NCBI RefSeq assembly: GCF_000513995.1
Contig: NZ_AZVB01000002.1
Location: 196,201 to 260,200 of the forward strand
Reading direction: 5' to 3'
Source of the DNA: Pseudoxanthomonas sp. J35
GTDB taxonomy: Bacteria > Pseudomonadota > Gammaproteobacteria > Xanthomonadales > Xanthomonadaceae
DNA: 64,000 nt
The translations under genes were made by a program, and so were the position numbers. The notes under the pieces were generated by a model. The model was not told the origin of the DNA. It was given only the letters and a program-made list of their open reading frames with translations, and searched no databases. How positions within the stretch are numbered: position 1 is the first letter of the stretch; every line of letters begins with the position of its first letter. Shown here piece by piece: positions 32,175 to 41,038 of this stretch.

Positions 32175-33560
32175 ATGACCGCCGCCCTGCCCCCCGCGCT
32201 CGACGCCACCCTTGCCGACCTGCTCGGCCCCGAAGGCTGGCTGACCGGCGAAGCGGCGCGGCGCGCGCACGGCGAGGACGATTCGCGCATGTCGGCCTTG
32301 CCCGCCGCGGTGGCGCTGCCGCGCGACCGCGAACAGGTCGCGGCGATCGTGCGCGCCTGCCGCGAACACCGCGTGCCGATCGTGGCGCGCGGCGCCGGCA
32401 CCGGCACCGCCGGCGGCGCGGTGCCGTTCCAAGGCGGCGTGGTGGTGTCGTTCGCGCGCATGGACCGGATCCTGGAGATCCGCCCCGGCGACCGCTGCGC
32501 GGTCGTCGAGCCGGGCGTGCTCAACGGCGACCTGCAGCAGGCGCTGCAGCCGCACGGCCTGTTCTGGCCACCGGACCCGGGCAGCTACGAACGCTGCACC
32601 ATCGGCGGCAACCTCGCCTGCAACGCCGGCGGCCCGCGCGCGGTGAAGTACGGCGCCACCCGCGACAACGTGCTCGGCCTGGTCGCGGTGACCGGCAGCG
32701 GCAAAGTGATCCGCTGCGGCGGGCCCTGGACCAAGGACGCCACCGGCTACGACCTCACCCACCTCGTCATCGGCAGCGAAGGCACCCTCGCCCTGGTCGT
32801 GGAAGCCACGCTGCGCCTGGTGCCGCGCCCGGCCGCGCAGGCCGGGCTGCGTGCGCTGTACCGCGACGCGGCCGCCGCCACCGCCGCGGTATCGCGGCTG
32901 ATGCGCCAGCCGCAGGTGCCGGCCATGCTGGAGTTCATGGACGCCAGCGCCATCGCCCTGCTCCGCCGCAACGGCGCCGAGGTGCCGGAGGCCGGCGCGA
33001 TGCTGCTGGTCGAGGCCGACGGCGACCACGACACCCTGCCCTACGCGCTGCAGGCGCTGGCCGACGCCGCCACCGGCGACGGCATGCTGGCGCTGGACGT
33101 GGCCACCGATGGCAGTGCCCGCGACCGGCTGTGGGCGGCGCGGCGCGCACTGTCGCCTGCGCTGCGCAGCATCGCCCCGGGCAAGATCAACGAGGACGTG
33201 GTGGTGCCGGTGTCGCGGATCCCCGGGCTGGTGTCGGGGGTGGAGGCGCTGGCGGCGGCGCATGCGCTGCCGATCGTGGTGTTCGGCCATGCGGGCAACG
33301 GCAACCTGCACGTCAACATCATGTACCACCCGGACGACGCCGCCGAGAGCGCACGCGCGCACGCGGCGCTGGAGCAGGTGTTCGCGCTGGTGCTGTCGCT
33401 GCAGGGCACGCTGTCGGGCGAACATGGCATCGGCGTGGCCAAGCGCGACTGGATGCCGCGCGCCCTCGATGCCGCCACGCTGGCGGCGATGCGCGCGGTG
33501 AAGGCGGCGCTGGATCCGGACGGCATCCTCAATCCCGGCAAGGTGCTCCCGCCCGTGTAG
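32175..33560 (+). CDS. FAD-binding 2-hydroxyacid oxidase (GlcD / D-lactate dehydrogenase family)
   Basis: 461 aa. N-terminal FAD_binding_4 (PCMH) domain with RGAGTGTAGGAVP near residue 75 and PPDPGSYERCTIGGNLACNAGG near 135; C-terminal FAD-oxidase domain with FGHAGNGNLHVNIM, SGEHGIGVAKR and DPDGILNPGK. Such enzymes oxidise D-lactate, glycolate or D-2-hydroxyglutarate. The exact substrate cannot be told; no glcE/glcF partners are present, which argues for a single-subunit D-lactate or D-2-hydroxyglutarate dehydrogenase. Start at ATG 32175, immediately behind a -10-like TACAAT. Confidence 0.85.
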   Translation: MTAALPPALDATLADLLGPEGWLTGEAARRAHGEDDSRMSALPAAVALPRDREQVAAIVRACREHRVPIVARGAGTGTAGGAVPFQGGVVVSFARMDRILEIRPGDRCAVVEPGVLNGDLQQALQPHGLFWPPDPGSYERCTIGGNLACNAGGPRAVKYGATRDNVLGLVAVTGSGKVIRCGGPWTKDATGYDLTHLVIGSEGTLALVVEATLRLVPRPAAQAGLRALYRDAAAATAAVSRLMRQPQVPAMLEFMDASAIALLRRNGAEVPEAGAMLLVEADGDHDTLPYALQALADAATGDGMLALDVATDGSARDRLWAARRALSPALRSIAPGKINEDVVVPVSRIPGLVSGVEALAAAHALPIVVFGHAGNGNLHVNIMYHPDDAAESARAHAALEQVFALVLSLQGTLSGEHGIGVAKRDWMPRALDAATLAAMRAVKAALDPDGILNPGKVLPPV

Positions 33561-33632
33561 AGCGGGGCTTGCCCCGCTGCCTTTCATTTGCAGGAACAGC
33601 GGGGAAAAGCAGCGGGGCAAGCCCCGCTCTAC
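33557..33632. repeat. GTAG-type REP palindromes, inverted pair (copy C)
   Basis: GTAG followed by AGCGGGGCTTGCCCCGCT at 33557-33578 and its exact inverse ending in CTAC at 33611-33632, separated by 32 bases. The first GTAG overlaps the stop codon of the FAD oxidase gene (TAG at 33558-33560), so the element supplies the last bases of the gene. Confidence 0.88.
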
Positions 33633-33705
33633 GGCGGCGAAGCGCCGCCACGCCGCGCATGCGCGACGGATGCGAGAATGCCGGCGCACACGGCGGAGCG
33701 ACAGC

Positions 33706-34878
33706 TTGGACACCCCCGATACCTTGGCGTTCGATTCGATCACCCTCGAGCAGCTGCGCGCGCACGGCGGGCTGAAGTGGCGCGCGTTCCCGGACTGCAT
33801 CGGCGCCTTCGTCGCCGAGATGGACTTCGGCATCGCCGCGCCGATCCGCCAGGCCCTGCACGCCGCGGTGGAAAGCAGCCAGCTCGGCTACCTTTCCGCC
33901 ACGCCGCTGCGGGCGATGGCCGAGGCCTGCGCCGACTGGCAGCGCCGCCACCACGGCTGGGACGTTTCCCCGGACGCGATCCGCGCCGTGCCAGACGTGC
34001 TCGGCGCGCTGGAGACGGTGTGCCGCCACTACCTGCCGGCCGGGGCGATGGTCGCGGTGCCGGTACCGTGCTACATGCCGTTCCTGCCGCTGCTGGCGTT
34101 GCTCGGCCATCCGGTGCGGCAGGTGCCGATGCTGCGCGGCGACGAAGGCTGGACGCTGGACGAGGACGCGCTGGCCCACGCCTTCGCCGACGGCGCGCGC
34201 ATGCTGCTGCTGTGCAATCCGCACAACCCGATCGGCAAGGTCTACACCGAAGACGAGCTGCGCCGGATCGCTGCCATTGCCGCGCGCCACGACGCACGGG
34301 TGTTCGCCGACGAGATCCATGCGCCGCTGGTCTATCCGGGCCATCGTCACGTGCCCTACGCCAGCCTGTCCGACGAAGCCGCACGCCAGGCGATCACCGC
34401 GGTGTCGGCCTCGAAGGCCTGGAACCTGGCCGGGCTCAAGTGCGCGCAGCTGGTGTTCACCCGCGCCGAAGACCTGCAACGCTGGCGCGCGATCGGCCAC
34501 TTCGCCGGCAACAGCACGTCCACGCCCGGCGTGATCGCGCACACCGCCGCCTGGCGCGAGGGCGATCCGTGGCTGGCGTTGGTGCTGGACTACCTGCACG
34601 GCAACCGCGAGCTGCTCGGCCGACTGCTGCGCGGGAAGCTCCCGCAGGTCGGCTGTATCGAGCCACAGGGTACCTACCTGGCCTGGCTGGACTGCCGCGC
34701 GTTGCCGCTGGATACCGCACCGGCCACGTTCTTCCGACGCCACGCCCAGGTCGCGCTGACCGATGGCGCCGAGTGCGGCGAAGGGGGCGAAGGCCATGTG
34801 CGGCTCAACTTCGCGATGCCGCGTCCGCTGCTGCAGGAAGCGGTGGAACGGATGGCGGCGGCGGTGGCGCGGCTCTGA
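33706..34878 (+). CDS. patB: PatB/MalY-type PLP aminotransferase, putative C-S lyase
   Basis: 390-aa fold-type I PLP enzyme of the MalY/PatB cystathionine beta-lyase group. FPDCIGAFVAEMDFGIAAPI at the N-terminus, NPHNPIGKVYT, ADEIHAPLVYPGHRH, and SASKAWNLAGLK with the PLP lysine. Expected to cleave C-S bonds of cystathionine or cysteine conjugates. The start is probably TTG at 33706: CGGAG lies 7-8 bases before it, while the in-frame ATG at 33670 overlaps a -10-like GAGAAT and lacks a ribosome site. It follows a REP pair, so probably has its own promoter. Confidence 0.82.
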   Translation: MDTPDTLAFDSITLEQLRAHGGLKWRAFPDCIGAFVAEMDFGIAAPIRQALHAAVESSQLGYLSATPLRAMAEACADWQRRHHGWDVSPDAIRAVPDVLGALETVCRHYLPAGAMVAVPVPCYMPFLPLLALLGHPVRQVPMLRGDEGWTLDEDALAHAFADGARMLLLCNPHNPIGKVYTEDELRRIAAIAARHDARVFADEIHAPLVYPGHRHVPYASLSDEAARQAITAVSASKAWNLAGLKCAQLVFTRAEDLQRWRAIGHFAGNSTSTPGVIAHTAAWREGDPWLALVLDYLHGNRELLGRLLRGKLPQVGCIEPQGTYLAWLDCRALPLDTAPATFFRRHAQVALTDGAECGEGGEGHVRLNFAMPRPLLQEAVERMAAAVARL

Positions 34879-34905
34879 CCCGGGGCGTCGCGCAGCGGAA
34901 TCCGC

Positions 34906-35892
34906 TCAGCCGAAATGCACGTACCCGCTGCGTGGCGGCTGCCACGGCCGGCCGTGCGCATCCAGCGCGCGCACGCCGCTGCCGGCGACGATGCGGCCGA
35001 TGCGGGTGGCGTCCACGCACGCCAGTTCCAGCGCCGCGGCGACATGGTCGCGCAGCGCCGGATCGGCCGTGAAGCACAGCTCGTAGTCGTCGCCGCCACC
35101 GGCCTGCAGGGCGCTGCGTGACGGTCTGTCGAACGCGGCGGAGAGCGCCGGCGATGCCGGCAGCCGGGCGATATCGATCTCCGCGCCGACGGCACTGCGC
35201 GCGCAGACATGGCCGAGGTCGGCGAGCAGGCCGTCGGAGACATCGACGCAGGCGCGGGCCAGGCCGAGCAGGCGGCGGCCGGCTTCCACGCGCGGCGTCG
35301 GGCGCGCCAGCCGCGCGTGCAGGGGCGCGGCCACGTCCGCGGACACGGGCGGCACTTCGCCATCCGCGGGGATGTGCCCGCCCAGCACCAGCGCCGCCGC
35401 GGCATCCCCCAGCGTGCCGGTCACCCATACGTCGTCGCCGGCGCGGGCGCGGTCGCGGCGCAGCGCTGCACCGGTTTCAACCAGGCCCATTGCGGTGACC
35501 GCGATCGACAGCGGGCCGCGCGTGGTGTCGCCGCCGACAAGGGCGATGCCGTGTATCCCGGCCAGTTCCGCGAAGCCGTCGACGAAGGCGCGCAGCCACG
35601 CCTCATCGGCTTCCGGCAGCGAGAGCGACAGTGTGCACCAGGCCGGGCGCGCACCCATCGAGGCCAGGTCGGACAGGTTCACCGCCAGCGCCTTCCAGCC
35701 GGTATCGGCCGGCGCGGCGTCGGGCGGGAAGTGCACGCCGGCATTGAGCGTATCGGCGGTAACCACCAGCTCGTGGCCGGGTGGCACGCGCAGCAGCGCG
35801 GCATCGTCGCCGATGCCCAGGGCCACGTCGCCGCGTCCGGCGGCGGCACCGGTGCGCGCGCGGACCAGGTCGATGAGGTCGAATTCGGCCAT
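34906..35892 (-). CDS. thiL: Thiamine-monophosphate kinase ThiL
   Basis: 328-aa PurM-like ATPase making thiamine diphosphate from the monophosphate. GIGDDAALL near residue 26, VNLSDLASMGA, GGDTTRGPL, GDDYELCF. The ATG at 35892 (MAEFDLIDLVR) fits relatives; another ATG lies three codons upstream. It is the last gene of the ribH-nusB-thiL run, 150 bases after nusB. Confidence 0.93.
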   Translation of the reverse strand: MAEFDLIDLVRARTGAAAGRGDVALGIGDDAALLRVPPGHELVVTADTLNAGVHFPPDAAPADTGWKALAVNLSDLASMGARPAWCTLSLSLPEADEAWLRAFVDGFAELAGIHGIALVGGDTTRGPLSIAVTAMGLVETGAALRRDRARAGDDVWVTGTLGDAAAALVLGGHIPADGEVPPVSADVAAPLHARLARPTPRVEAGRRLLGLARACVDVSDGLLADLGHVCARSAVGAEIDIARLPASPALSAAFDRPSRSALQAGGGDDYELCFTADPALRDHVAAALELACVDATRIGRIVAGSGVRALDAHGRPWQPPRSGYVHFG

Positions 35893-36042
35893 GCCTGCCA
35901 TCTTGCCCGCTACGGGCGCCGCGCGGCTACGCCATAGGCCTGCGGGCGGACGCGGTCGTGGAGCGTGCGGATGCGCGGCCTGCCGGCGGCCGCACGAGGG
36001 GGACGCAGCGCGGCGGCGATCGCCAGCGCGCCCGCCGCGGCC

Positions 36043-36519
36043 TCAGCGGCCGTTGCCGTTGCGGCCGGCCTGCATTTCCAGCGGACGCCACTGCGCGCTG
36101 GCGCGGTCGAGCACCCCGTTGACGTAGGTGTGGCCGTGTTCGGAACCGAAGCGCTTGGCGGTCTCGATGGCCTCGTTGATCACCACGCGGTAGGGCACGT
36201 CCGGGCGGTGCAGCAGTTCGTACGCGGCCAGGCGCAGCACGGCGCGCTCGATCGCGTCGACTTCCTCGACGCCGCGGTCCAGGTGCGGGGCCAGGGCCAC
36301 GTCCAGGCCGGCGCGCTCGGCGATCACGCCGCGCACCAGGTCCTCGAAATACTCGAGGTCGGCCACTTCGTGGGCCTGTTCGTGGGCGAACTGGGCGATC
36401 ACCTGCTGGGCGTTGCCGCCGGAGATCTGCCAGGCGTAGATCGCCTGCAGGGCGCGGCGGCGGGCGCGGGCACGCAGCACCGGGTCGACGCCGGGGCGGG
36501 AACGATGGGGACGGTTCAT
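36043..36519 (-). CDS. nusB: Transcription antitermination factor NusB
   Basis: 158-aa helical RNA-binding protein that with NusE binds boxA in rRNA leaders. [19 protein letters not shown] at the start, [13 protein letters not shown] and [17 protein letters not shown] in the second half. Four-base overlap with ribH (ATGA), a widely conserved neighbour. Confidence 0.95.
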   Translation of the reverse strand: MNRPHRSRPGVDPVLRARARRRALQAIYAWQISGGNAQQVIAQFAHEQAHEVADLEYFEDLVRGVIAERAGLDVALAPHLDRGVEEVDAIERAVLRLAAYELLHRPDVPYRVVINEAIETAKRFGSEHGHTYVNGVLDRASAQWRPLEMQAGRNGNGR

Positions 36520-36983
36520 GGCAGGCGCTCCAGCAGGTTGATCATTTCCAGCGCGGCAAGCGCGACTTCCTCGCCCTTGTTGCCGTGGCTGCCGCCGGCG
36601 CGGGCCTCGGCGTCCTCGAAGCGTTCGACGGCCAGCACGCCGTTGAGCACCGGCACGCCGGTGTCCAGGGCGACGCGCATCAGGCCTTCGGCGCAGAGGT
36701 CGGCGACGTGTTCGTAGTGGCGGGTATCGCCGCGGACGACGCAGCCCAGTACGACCAGGGCGCGGTGGCCGCCGGCGAGGGCGAGCTGGCGGGCGGCGAC
36801 CGGCAGTTCCCAGGCGCCGGGCATGCGGACGACGTCGACGGCATCCTCGGGCACGCCGTGGTCGGCCAGGCAGCGGCGGGCGCCGGCGACGAGGGCGTCG
36901 GTGATGCGGGCGTTCCAGCGGCTGGCCAGGATCGCGATGCGGGCGCCGGCCGGCAGGCGGAGGTCGCCTTCGTAGAGGGTCAT
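36516..36983 (-). CDS. ribH: 6,7-dimethyl-8-ribityllumazine synthase RibH
   Basis: 155-aa enzyme making lumazine, the penultimate step to riboflavin. [16 protein letters not shown] near 20, [51 protein letters not shown]. Separated from ribBX by 313 bases, so it may also be served by its own promoter. Confidence 0.96.
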   Translation of the reverse strand: MTLYEGDLRLPAGARIAILASRWNARITDALVAGARRCLADHGVPEDAVDVVRMPGAWELPVAARQLALAGGHRALVVLGCVVRGDTRHYEHVADLCAEGLMRVALDTGVPVLNGVLAVERFEDAEARAGGSHGNKGEEVALAALEMINLLERLP

Positions 36984-37296
36984 GGGTTACGGGTCCTCGG
37001 GGGTCGCACAGTTTACCGGACGCGGGTGCGAGGGGCGTCCGGGGTAGGCCGATCAGGTACTGGAAGGCGTGGCGGGAGCGGGAGCGGCGTGGCTGGATCC
37101 GGAGCGGAAGCGGCGGAAACGTGGCTGGAGGAGCGCCGCCCTGGCGCCCCTGCCGCTCGTGTCCCCCGGCGCCGGCCAGGGCCGGCGCCTCCTCCTTCAC
37201 CTCCCGTCAGGGGCGCCTAGGCGACGCTTTGACGGGTGGCGGACTTCCAGGAGAGCGGGCCTCGCCATGTTGCTGCGGCAGGCCAGTTCAGGCCAC
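36984..37296. other. 313-base gap between ribBX and ribH
   Basis: No gene seen. A GC-rich stem GGCGCCGGC-CAG-GGCCGGCGCC at 37168-37189 could be a terminator for ribBX but lacks a T tract; tandem GGAGCGG-like motifs lie at 37075-37110. No second FMN element here. Confidence 0.5.
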
Positions 37297-38391
37297 TTAC
37301 GGGGTGACGTACTCGACGACCTCCAGGCCGTAGCCGGCCAGGCCTACCTGGCGGCGCGGGGTGCCCAGCACGCGCAACCTGCCCAGGCCGAGGTCGGCCA
37401 GGATCTGCGCGCCGGCGCCGTTGCGCCGCCACTGGCCGACGTCCTTGCGGTTGGCCTGGATCTCCGGCTGCTTGCGCAGGCGCGCCAGCAGGGCCTCGGG
37501 GTCGCGCGGCTCGGACAGCACCACCATCACCCCCTGCCCTTCGGCGGCGATCGCGCGCAGGGCGTCGGTGGCGGCCACGCCGAAGTCGTCGCGGCGCCAG
37601 TGCAGCAGGTCGCTCAGCGGGTTCTCGACCTGCACGCGGACCAGGGTCGGGGTGGCTTTGCCGGGGGTGCCGCGGACCAGGGCGAAGTGCAGCTCGTGGG
37701 CGATGCGGTCGCGGTAGGTCAGCAGGCGGAACGGGCCGAACTCGGTGTCGATCTCGCGTTCGTCGACGCGCTCGACCGTGTGCTCGTTGGCCAGGCGCCA
37801 GGCGATCAGGTCGGCGATCGAGCCCATCTTCAGGCCGTGCTCGCGCGCGAACACTTCCAGCTCGGGGCGCCGGGCCATGGTGCCGTCGGGGTTCATGATC
37901 TCGACCAGCACGCCGGCCGGCTCCAGGCCGGCGAGCATCGGCAGGTCGCTGGCGGCCTCGGTGTGGCCGGCTCGGGTCAGCACGCCGCCGGGCTGGGCGA
38001 TCAGCGGGAACACGTGGCCCGGCTGGCTCAGGTCGCTCGGCTTGGCGTCCGGGCGCACCGCGGTGCGGATGGTGTGGGCGCGGTCGTAGGCCGAGATGCC
38101 GGTGGTGACGCCTTCGGCGGCCTCGATGCTGACGGTGAAGTTGGTCTGGAACTGCGCGGTGTTGCGCTGGACCATCGGCGCCAGCCCCAGCTGGCCGCAA
38201 CGCTCGCGGGTCAGCGACAGGCACACCAGGCCGCGGGCGTGGGTGACCATGAAGTTGATGTCGGCCGGGCGCACCAGCTCGGCGGCCATGATCAGGTCGC
38301 CTTCGTTCTCGCGGTCCTCGTCGTCGACGATCACCACCATGCGGCCGGCGCGGATCTCCTCCAGCAGTTCGGGGATGGGCGCGAAGTTCAT
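37297..38391 (-). CDS. ribB: RibBX: 3,4-dihydroxy-2-butanone-4-phosphate synthase with degenerate RibA-like domain
   Basis: 364 aa. N-terminal DHBP synthase (about 1-205): DDEDRENEGDLIMAAE, HARGLVCLSLT, RAHTIRTAV, AGHTEAASDLP. The C-terminal part aligns to GTP cyclohydrolase II (RibA) by position and by YRDRIAHELHFALVRG, but the zinc cysteines and the SECLTGD signature are absent (VRGTPGKATPTLVRVQ). Such RibBX proteins are common in proteobacteria and lack cyclohydrolase activity, so a separate ribA must exist elsewhere. Four-base overlap with ribE. Confidence 0.92.
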   Translation of the reverse strand: MNFAPIPELLEEIRAGRMVVIVDDEDRENEGDLIMAAELVRPADINFMVTHARGLVCLSLTRERCGQLGLAPMVQRNTAQFQTNFTVSIEAAEGVTTGISAYDRAHTIRTAVRPDAKPSDLSQPGHVFPLIAQPGGVLTRAGHTEAASDLPMLAGLEPAGVLVEIMNPDGTMARRPELEVFAREHGLKMGSIADLIAWRLANEHTVERVDEREIDTEFGPFRLLTYRDRIAHELHFALVRGTPGKATPTLVRVQVENPLSDLLHWRRDDFGVAATDALRAIAAEGQGVMVVLSEPRDPEALLARLRKQPEIQANRKDVGQWRRNGAGAQILADLGLGRLRVLGTPRRQVGLAGYGLEVVEYVTP

Positions 38392-39005
38392 GCCGCTGCT
38401 CCTTCGCCGCCGGCACGCGCGCCGAGCAGGCGCTCGACGTAGCGGGCGACCAGGTCGATCTCCAGGTTCACCGCATCGCCCAACTGCGTCTCGGCGAAGC
38501 GGGTATGGGCGACGGTGTGCGGGATCAGCGCGACCTCGAAGCCCTCTTCGTCGACCTCGTTGACGGTGAGGCTGACGCCGTCGACGCAGATCGAGCCCTT
38601 CTTCGCGATGTACTTCAGCAGCGGCGCCGGCGCGGAGAAGCGCCAGCGCTGCGCGCGTGCGTCCTCGTGCACCGACAGCACCTTGCCGATGCCGTCCACG
38701 TGGCCGCTGACCAGGTGGCCGCCAAGGCGGTCGTCCGGGCGCATGGCGCGTTCCAGGTTCAGCGCGGCGCCTTCGGCCAGCGTGCCGAGGGTGGTCAGCG
38801 ACAGGGTTTCGGTGGAGGCGTCGGCCTGGAAGGACGAAGCATCGAACGCGATCACGGTCAGGCACACGCCGTTGACCGCGATGCTCTCGCCGAGGCGCAC
38901 GTCGGCGAACGGCAGGCTGCCGGTGGCGAAGGTAAAGCGGACGTCGCCGCCGCGCGGTTCGCGCGCGGCCAGGCGGCCGACGCCTTCGATGATGCCGGTG
39001 AACAT
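38388..39005 (-). CDS. ribE: Riboflavin synthase alpha chain RibE
   Basis: 205 aa, two homologous lumazine-binding repeats (MFTGIIEGVGRL...; then LGGHLVSGHVDGIG...), converting two lumazines into riboflavin plus a pyrimidine. ATG 39005 (MFTGIIEG) is the family start with GGAGGTG five bases away; it overlaps the stop of a 25-codon upstream ORF. It lies directly behind the FMN riboswitch. A longer reading from 39029 has no ribosome site and is rejected. Confidence 0.96.
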   Translation of the reverse strand: MFTGIIEGVGRLAAREPRGGDVRFTFATGSLPFADVRLGESIAVNGVCLTVIAFDASSFQADASTETLSLTTLGTLAEGAALNLERAMRPDDRLGGHLVSGHVDGIGKVLSVHEDARAQRWRFSAPAPLLKYIAKKGSICVDGVSLTVNEVDEEGFEVALIPHTVAHTRFAETQLGDAVNLEIDLVARYVERLLGARAGGEGAAA

Positions 39006-39082
39006 CAGCGCACCTCCGGCAGGAGGCATCGGGGCTGCGCCTGGACCACGCCGCCGGCGCGGGACACTGGGTGGAACTTCAT
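39005..39082 (-). CDS. 25-aa leader ORF between the FMN riboswitch and ribE
   Basis: Reads MKFHPVSRAGGVVQAQPR then CLLPEVR and a TGA that overlaps the ribE ATG by one base (TGATG). AGGCGGA lies about 8 bases before its ATG, which is just after the riboswitch terminator T-run. Its last codons contain the ribE Shine-Dalgarno, so translating it could open or couple ribE translation. I do not recognise the peptide; it could be chance, but position, start signal and stop/start overlap favour a real leader. Confidence 0.5.
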   Translation of the reverse strand: MKFHPVSRAGGVVQAQPRCLLPEVR

Positions 39083-39106
39083 TGCGTTTTCCGCCTGTTG
39101 CTCGCG

Positions 39107-39152
39107 AAAAACGTCCCGGGGCACGGGCGGACGCCCGGCACGGGCCGGGCGG
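39107..39152 (-). terminator. Expression-platform hairpins of the FMN riboswitch
   Basis: Directly after the aptamer: a perfect 8-bp stem CGCCCGGC-CCGT-GCCGGGCG (39133-39152), then CGTCCGCCCG...CGGGACG and TTTTT (39107-39111). This fits a rho-independent terminator that forms when FMN is bound. Confidence 0.65.
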
Positions 39153-39155
39153 CTG

Positions 39156-39332
39156 CGTCTTCTTTCATCCGGACTCTAGGGCGTGGACTCGCCACGCCTC
39201 GACCGTCGGCTCCGGCATTGGACCGGATCTGCTGCCTTCCGCCGGTTGCCGGCCGGAAGCGCTCGCGGGCTCGCGCCATGCCGAAGCACCGCGCCTACCG
39301 CCGGTGGGGAATTCCACCCCGCCCTGAAGACG
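39156..39332 (-). promoter_or_regulatory. FMN riboswitch (RFN element)
   Basis: The conserved aptamer is readable on the minus strand: CGTCTTCAGGGCGGGGTG (P1/P2), GGAATTCCCCACCGGCGGTA, GCCCGCGAGCGC, GGCAGCAGATCCGGT, GCCGACGGTC, GAGTCCGGATGAAAGAAGAC closing P1. It senses FMN and controls ribE and, by overlap, ribBX. A TAGAAT -10 at 39374-39379 lies about 42 bases ahead; the -35 is unclear. The element stands between ribD and ribE, so ribD, upstream of it, escapes this control. The rest of 39083-39459 holds only the terminator and leader. Confidence 0.95.
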
Positions 39333-39459
39333 TTGTTTCTGGTTGTCGGGAATGCCGGCGAACCGGCCCGCGCATTCTACCGCAGGCGGCTGAATGCCCT
39401 CCGGTCGGTGGCCGGAACAGTGCATCCATGGACCGGCCGGGACGGGCCGGCGACCGCCC

Positions 39460-40554
39460 TCAGGCCTGGCGCGGCCGCAGCAGCAGGCGCCGGTCCGGGT
39501 CGAAGGCGGCCTCGTCGACCACGTCGAAGCGCAGGGCCTGGGCCATGCTGCCGAGGCCAAGCCCGGCGAACAGCGGGCGCGCCTCGTCGCCCAGCAGCAG
39601 CGGCGCCTGGTACAGCAGCAGCTCGTCGACCACGCCGGCGCGCAGCAGCGCCCCGCAGAGCACCGGGCCGGCCTCGACCTGGGCCTCGTTGATCCCGCGC
39701 GCACCGAGCAGGCGCAGCGCCGCCTCCAGGTCGAGGTGGCCGTCGCGCAGTGGTACGGCCGCGAATTCCGCCTCCACGCCCGGCGGCGGCACGGCATCGG
39801 GGCCGTGCAGGTACAGCGTCGGCGCGCTGCCGTCGCGGACCTTCACGCTGGCCAGGCTGCGCAGGCGGCGGTCGAGGACCACGCGCAGCGGCGGTACGAG
39901 ATCGGCGCCCTCGCCGACCCGCGCGGTCAGCGCCGGGTCGTCGGCCAGCACCGTGTCGGCGCCGGTGAGGATGGCGCCGCTGCGCGCGCGCCAGCGCTGC
40001 ACGTCGGCGCGCGCAGTCTCGCCGGTGATCCACTTCGACTCGCCGCTGGCCATCGCCGTGCGCCCGTCGAGGCTGGCAGCCAGCTTGATCCGCAGCCACG
40101 GCCGCCCGCGCTGCACCCGCGACAGGAAGCCGCGGTTGAGCTCGCGCGCTTCGGCCTCCAGCAGCCCGGAGGCCACCTCGATCCCGGCCGCGCGCAGGCG
40201 GGCGAAACCGGCGCCGTCGACGCGCGGGAACGGATCGCGCATCGCCGCCACCACCCGGGCGACGCCGGCAGCCACCAGCGCGTCCGCGCACGGCGGCGTG
40301 CGTCCGTGGTGGGCGCAGGGTTCCAGGGTCACGTAGGCGGTGGCGCCGCGCGCGCGTTCGCCGGCCTCGCGCAGGGCGAACACTTCCGCGTGCGGCTCGC
40401 CGGTGCGCGGATGCCAGCCCTCGCCGACGATTTCGCCGTCGCGGGCGAGCACGCAGCCGACCATCGGGTTCGGGCGCGCGGTCCACAGGCCGCGTCCGGC
40501 CAGCTGCAGCGCGCGCGCCATCAGTTCGCGGTCGCGGGCGTCGAAACCGTCCAT
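39460..40554 (-). CDS. ribD: RibD, bifunctional pyrimidine deaminase/reductase
   Basis: 364 aa. N-terminal zinc deaminase with His55-Ala-Glu57 and PC (Cys80)...PPC (Cys89); C-terminal reductase domain (from about 145: RPWLRIKLAASLDGR, GADTVLADDP). Carries out two steps after GTP cyclohydrolase. Its ATG overlaps the GNAT stop by one base (TGATG). Confidence 0.95.
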   Translation of the reverse strand: MDGFDARDRELMARALQLAGRGLWTARPNPMVGCVLARDGEIVGEGWHPRTGEPHAEVFALREAGERARGATAYVTLEPCAHHGRTPPCADALVAAGVARVVAAMRDPFPRVDGAGFARLRAAGIEVASGLLEAEARELNRGFLSRVQRGRPWLRIKLAASLDGRTAMASGESKWITGETARADVQRWRARSGAILTGADTVLADDPALTARVGEGADLVPPLRVVLDRRLRSLASVKVRDGSAPTLYLHGPDAVPPPGVEAEFAAVPLRDGHLDLEAALRLLGARGINEAQVEAGPVLCGALLRAGVVDELLLYQAPLLLGDEARPLFAGLGLGSMAQALRFDVVDEAAFDPDRRLLLRPRQA

Positions 40555-41030
40555 CAGGCTTCCCCCATGCATTCGGTCGCCATCACCTGCACGTGCAGCA
40601 GGCCCAGCGTCACCTGCGCGTGCTCGCGCCAGCCCCGCGCGCGGTACCAGTCGACCAGCGCCGGCGTGCAGTACAGGTACAGCTGCCGCACGCCCAGCGC
40701 ACCGGCTTCGGCCACGCAGTGCGCGACCAGCGCCGCGCCCACGCCCTGCCCGCGCGCCTCCGGGCGCACGTACAGGCTGGCCAGCCACGGCGAGTACTGG
40801 CGGATGTCCTGGTGGTCCTCCTGCAGCAGGCTGACCGAACCGAGCCAGCCGCCGGCGTCGTCCAGCGCCAGCAGGGTGCTCGGGATCGCCCGCGCCTGCC
40901 TGTGCGAACGCAGTTCGCCGGCGGCCTGCGCCACGGTCCAGTCCGGCAGCAGCCGGCCGAAGGCCTCGACGTGCGCGGCGGCGAGCGCGTCGATGTGCCG
41001 CGGGTGGTCACGCAGCCACTCGATGCGCAT
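40554..41030 (-). CDS. GNAT family N-acetyltransferase
   Basis: 158 aa with a GCN5-type acetyl-CoA motif A: LASLYVRPEARGQGVGAALV (R/Q-x-x-G-x-G/A near residue 95), then LYLYCTPALVDWYRARGW near the C-terminus. Substrate unknown. It lies between nrdR (8 bases) and ribD (1-base overlap), so it is transcribed with the riboflavin operon; whether it is linked functionally cannot be told. Confidence 0.85.
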   Translation of the reverse strand: MRIEWLRDHPRHIDALAAAHVEAFGRLLPDWTVAQAAGELRSHRQARAIPSTLLALDDAGGWLGSVSLLQEDHQDIRQYSPWLASLYVRPEARGQGVGAALVAHCVAEAGALGVRQLYLYCTPALVDWYRARGWREHAQVTLGLLHVQVMATECMGEA

Positions 41031-41038
41031 GGCGGCGG

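Noticed and set aside
33670-33705. ATG start of patB at 33670
   Set aside because: The codon lies in the likely promoter and has no Shine-Dalgarno; TTG at 33706 has one and fits the family N-terminus.
38388-39029. Longer ribE start at 39029
   Set aside because: No ribosome site; the family start MFTGIIEG at 39005 has GGAGGTG directly before it.
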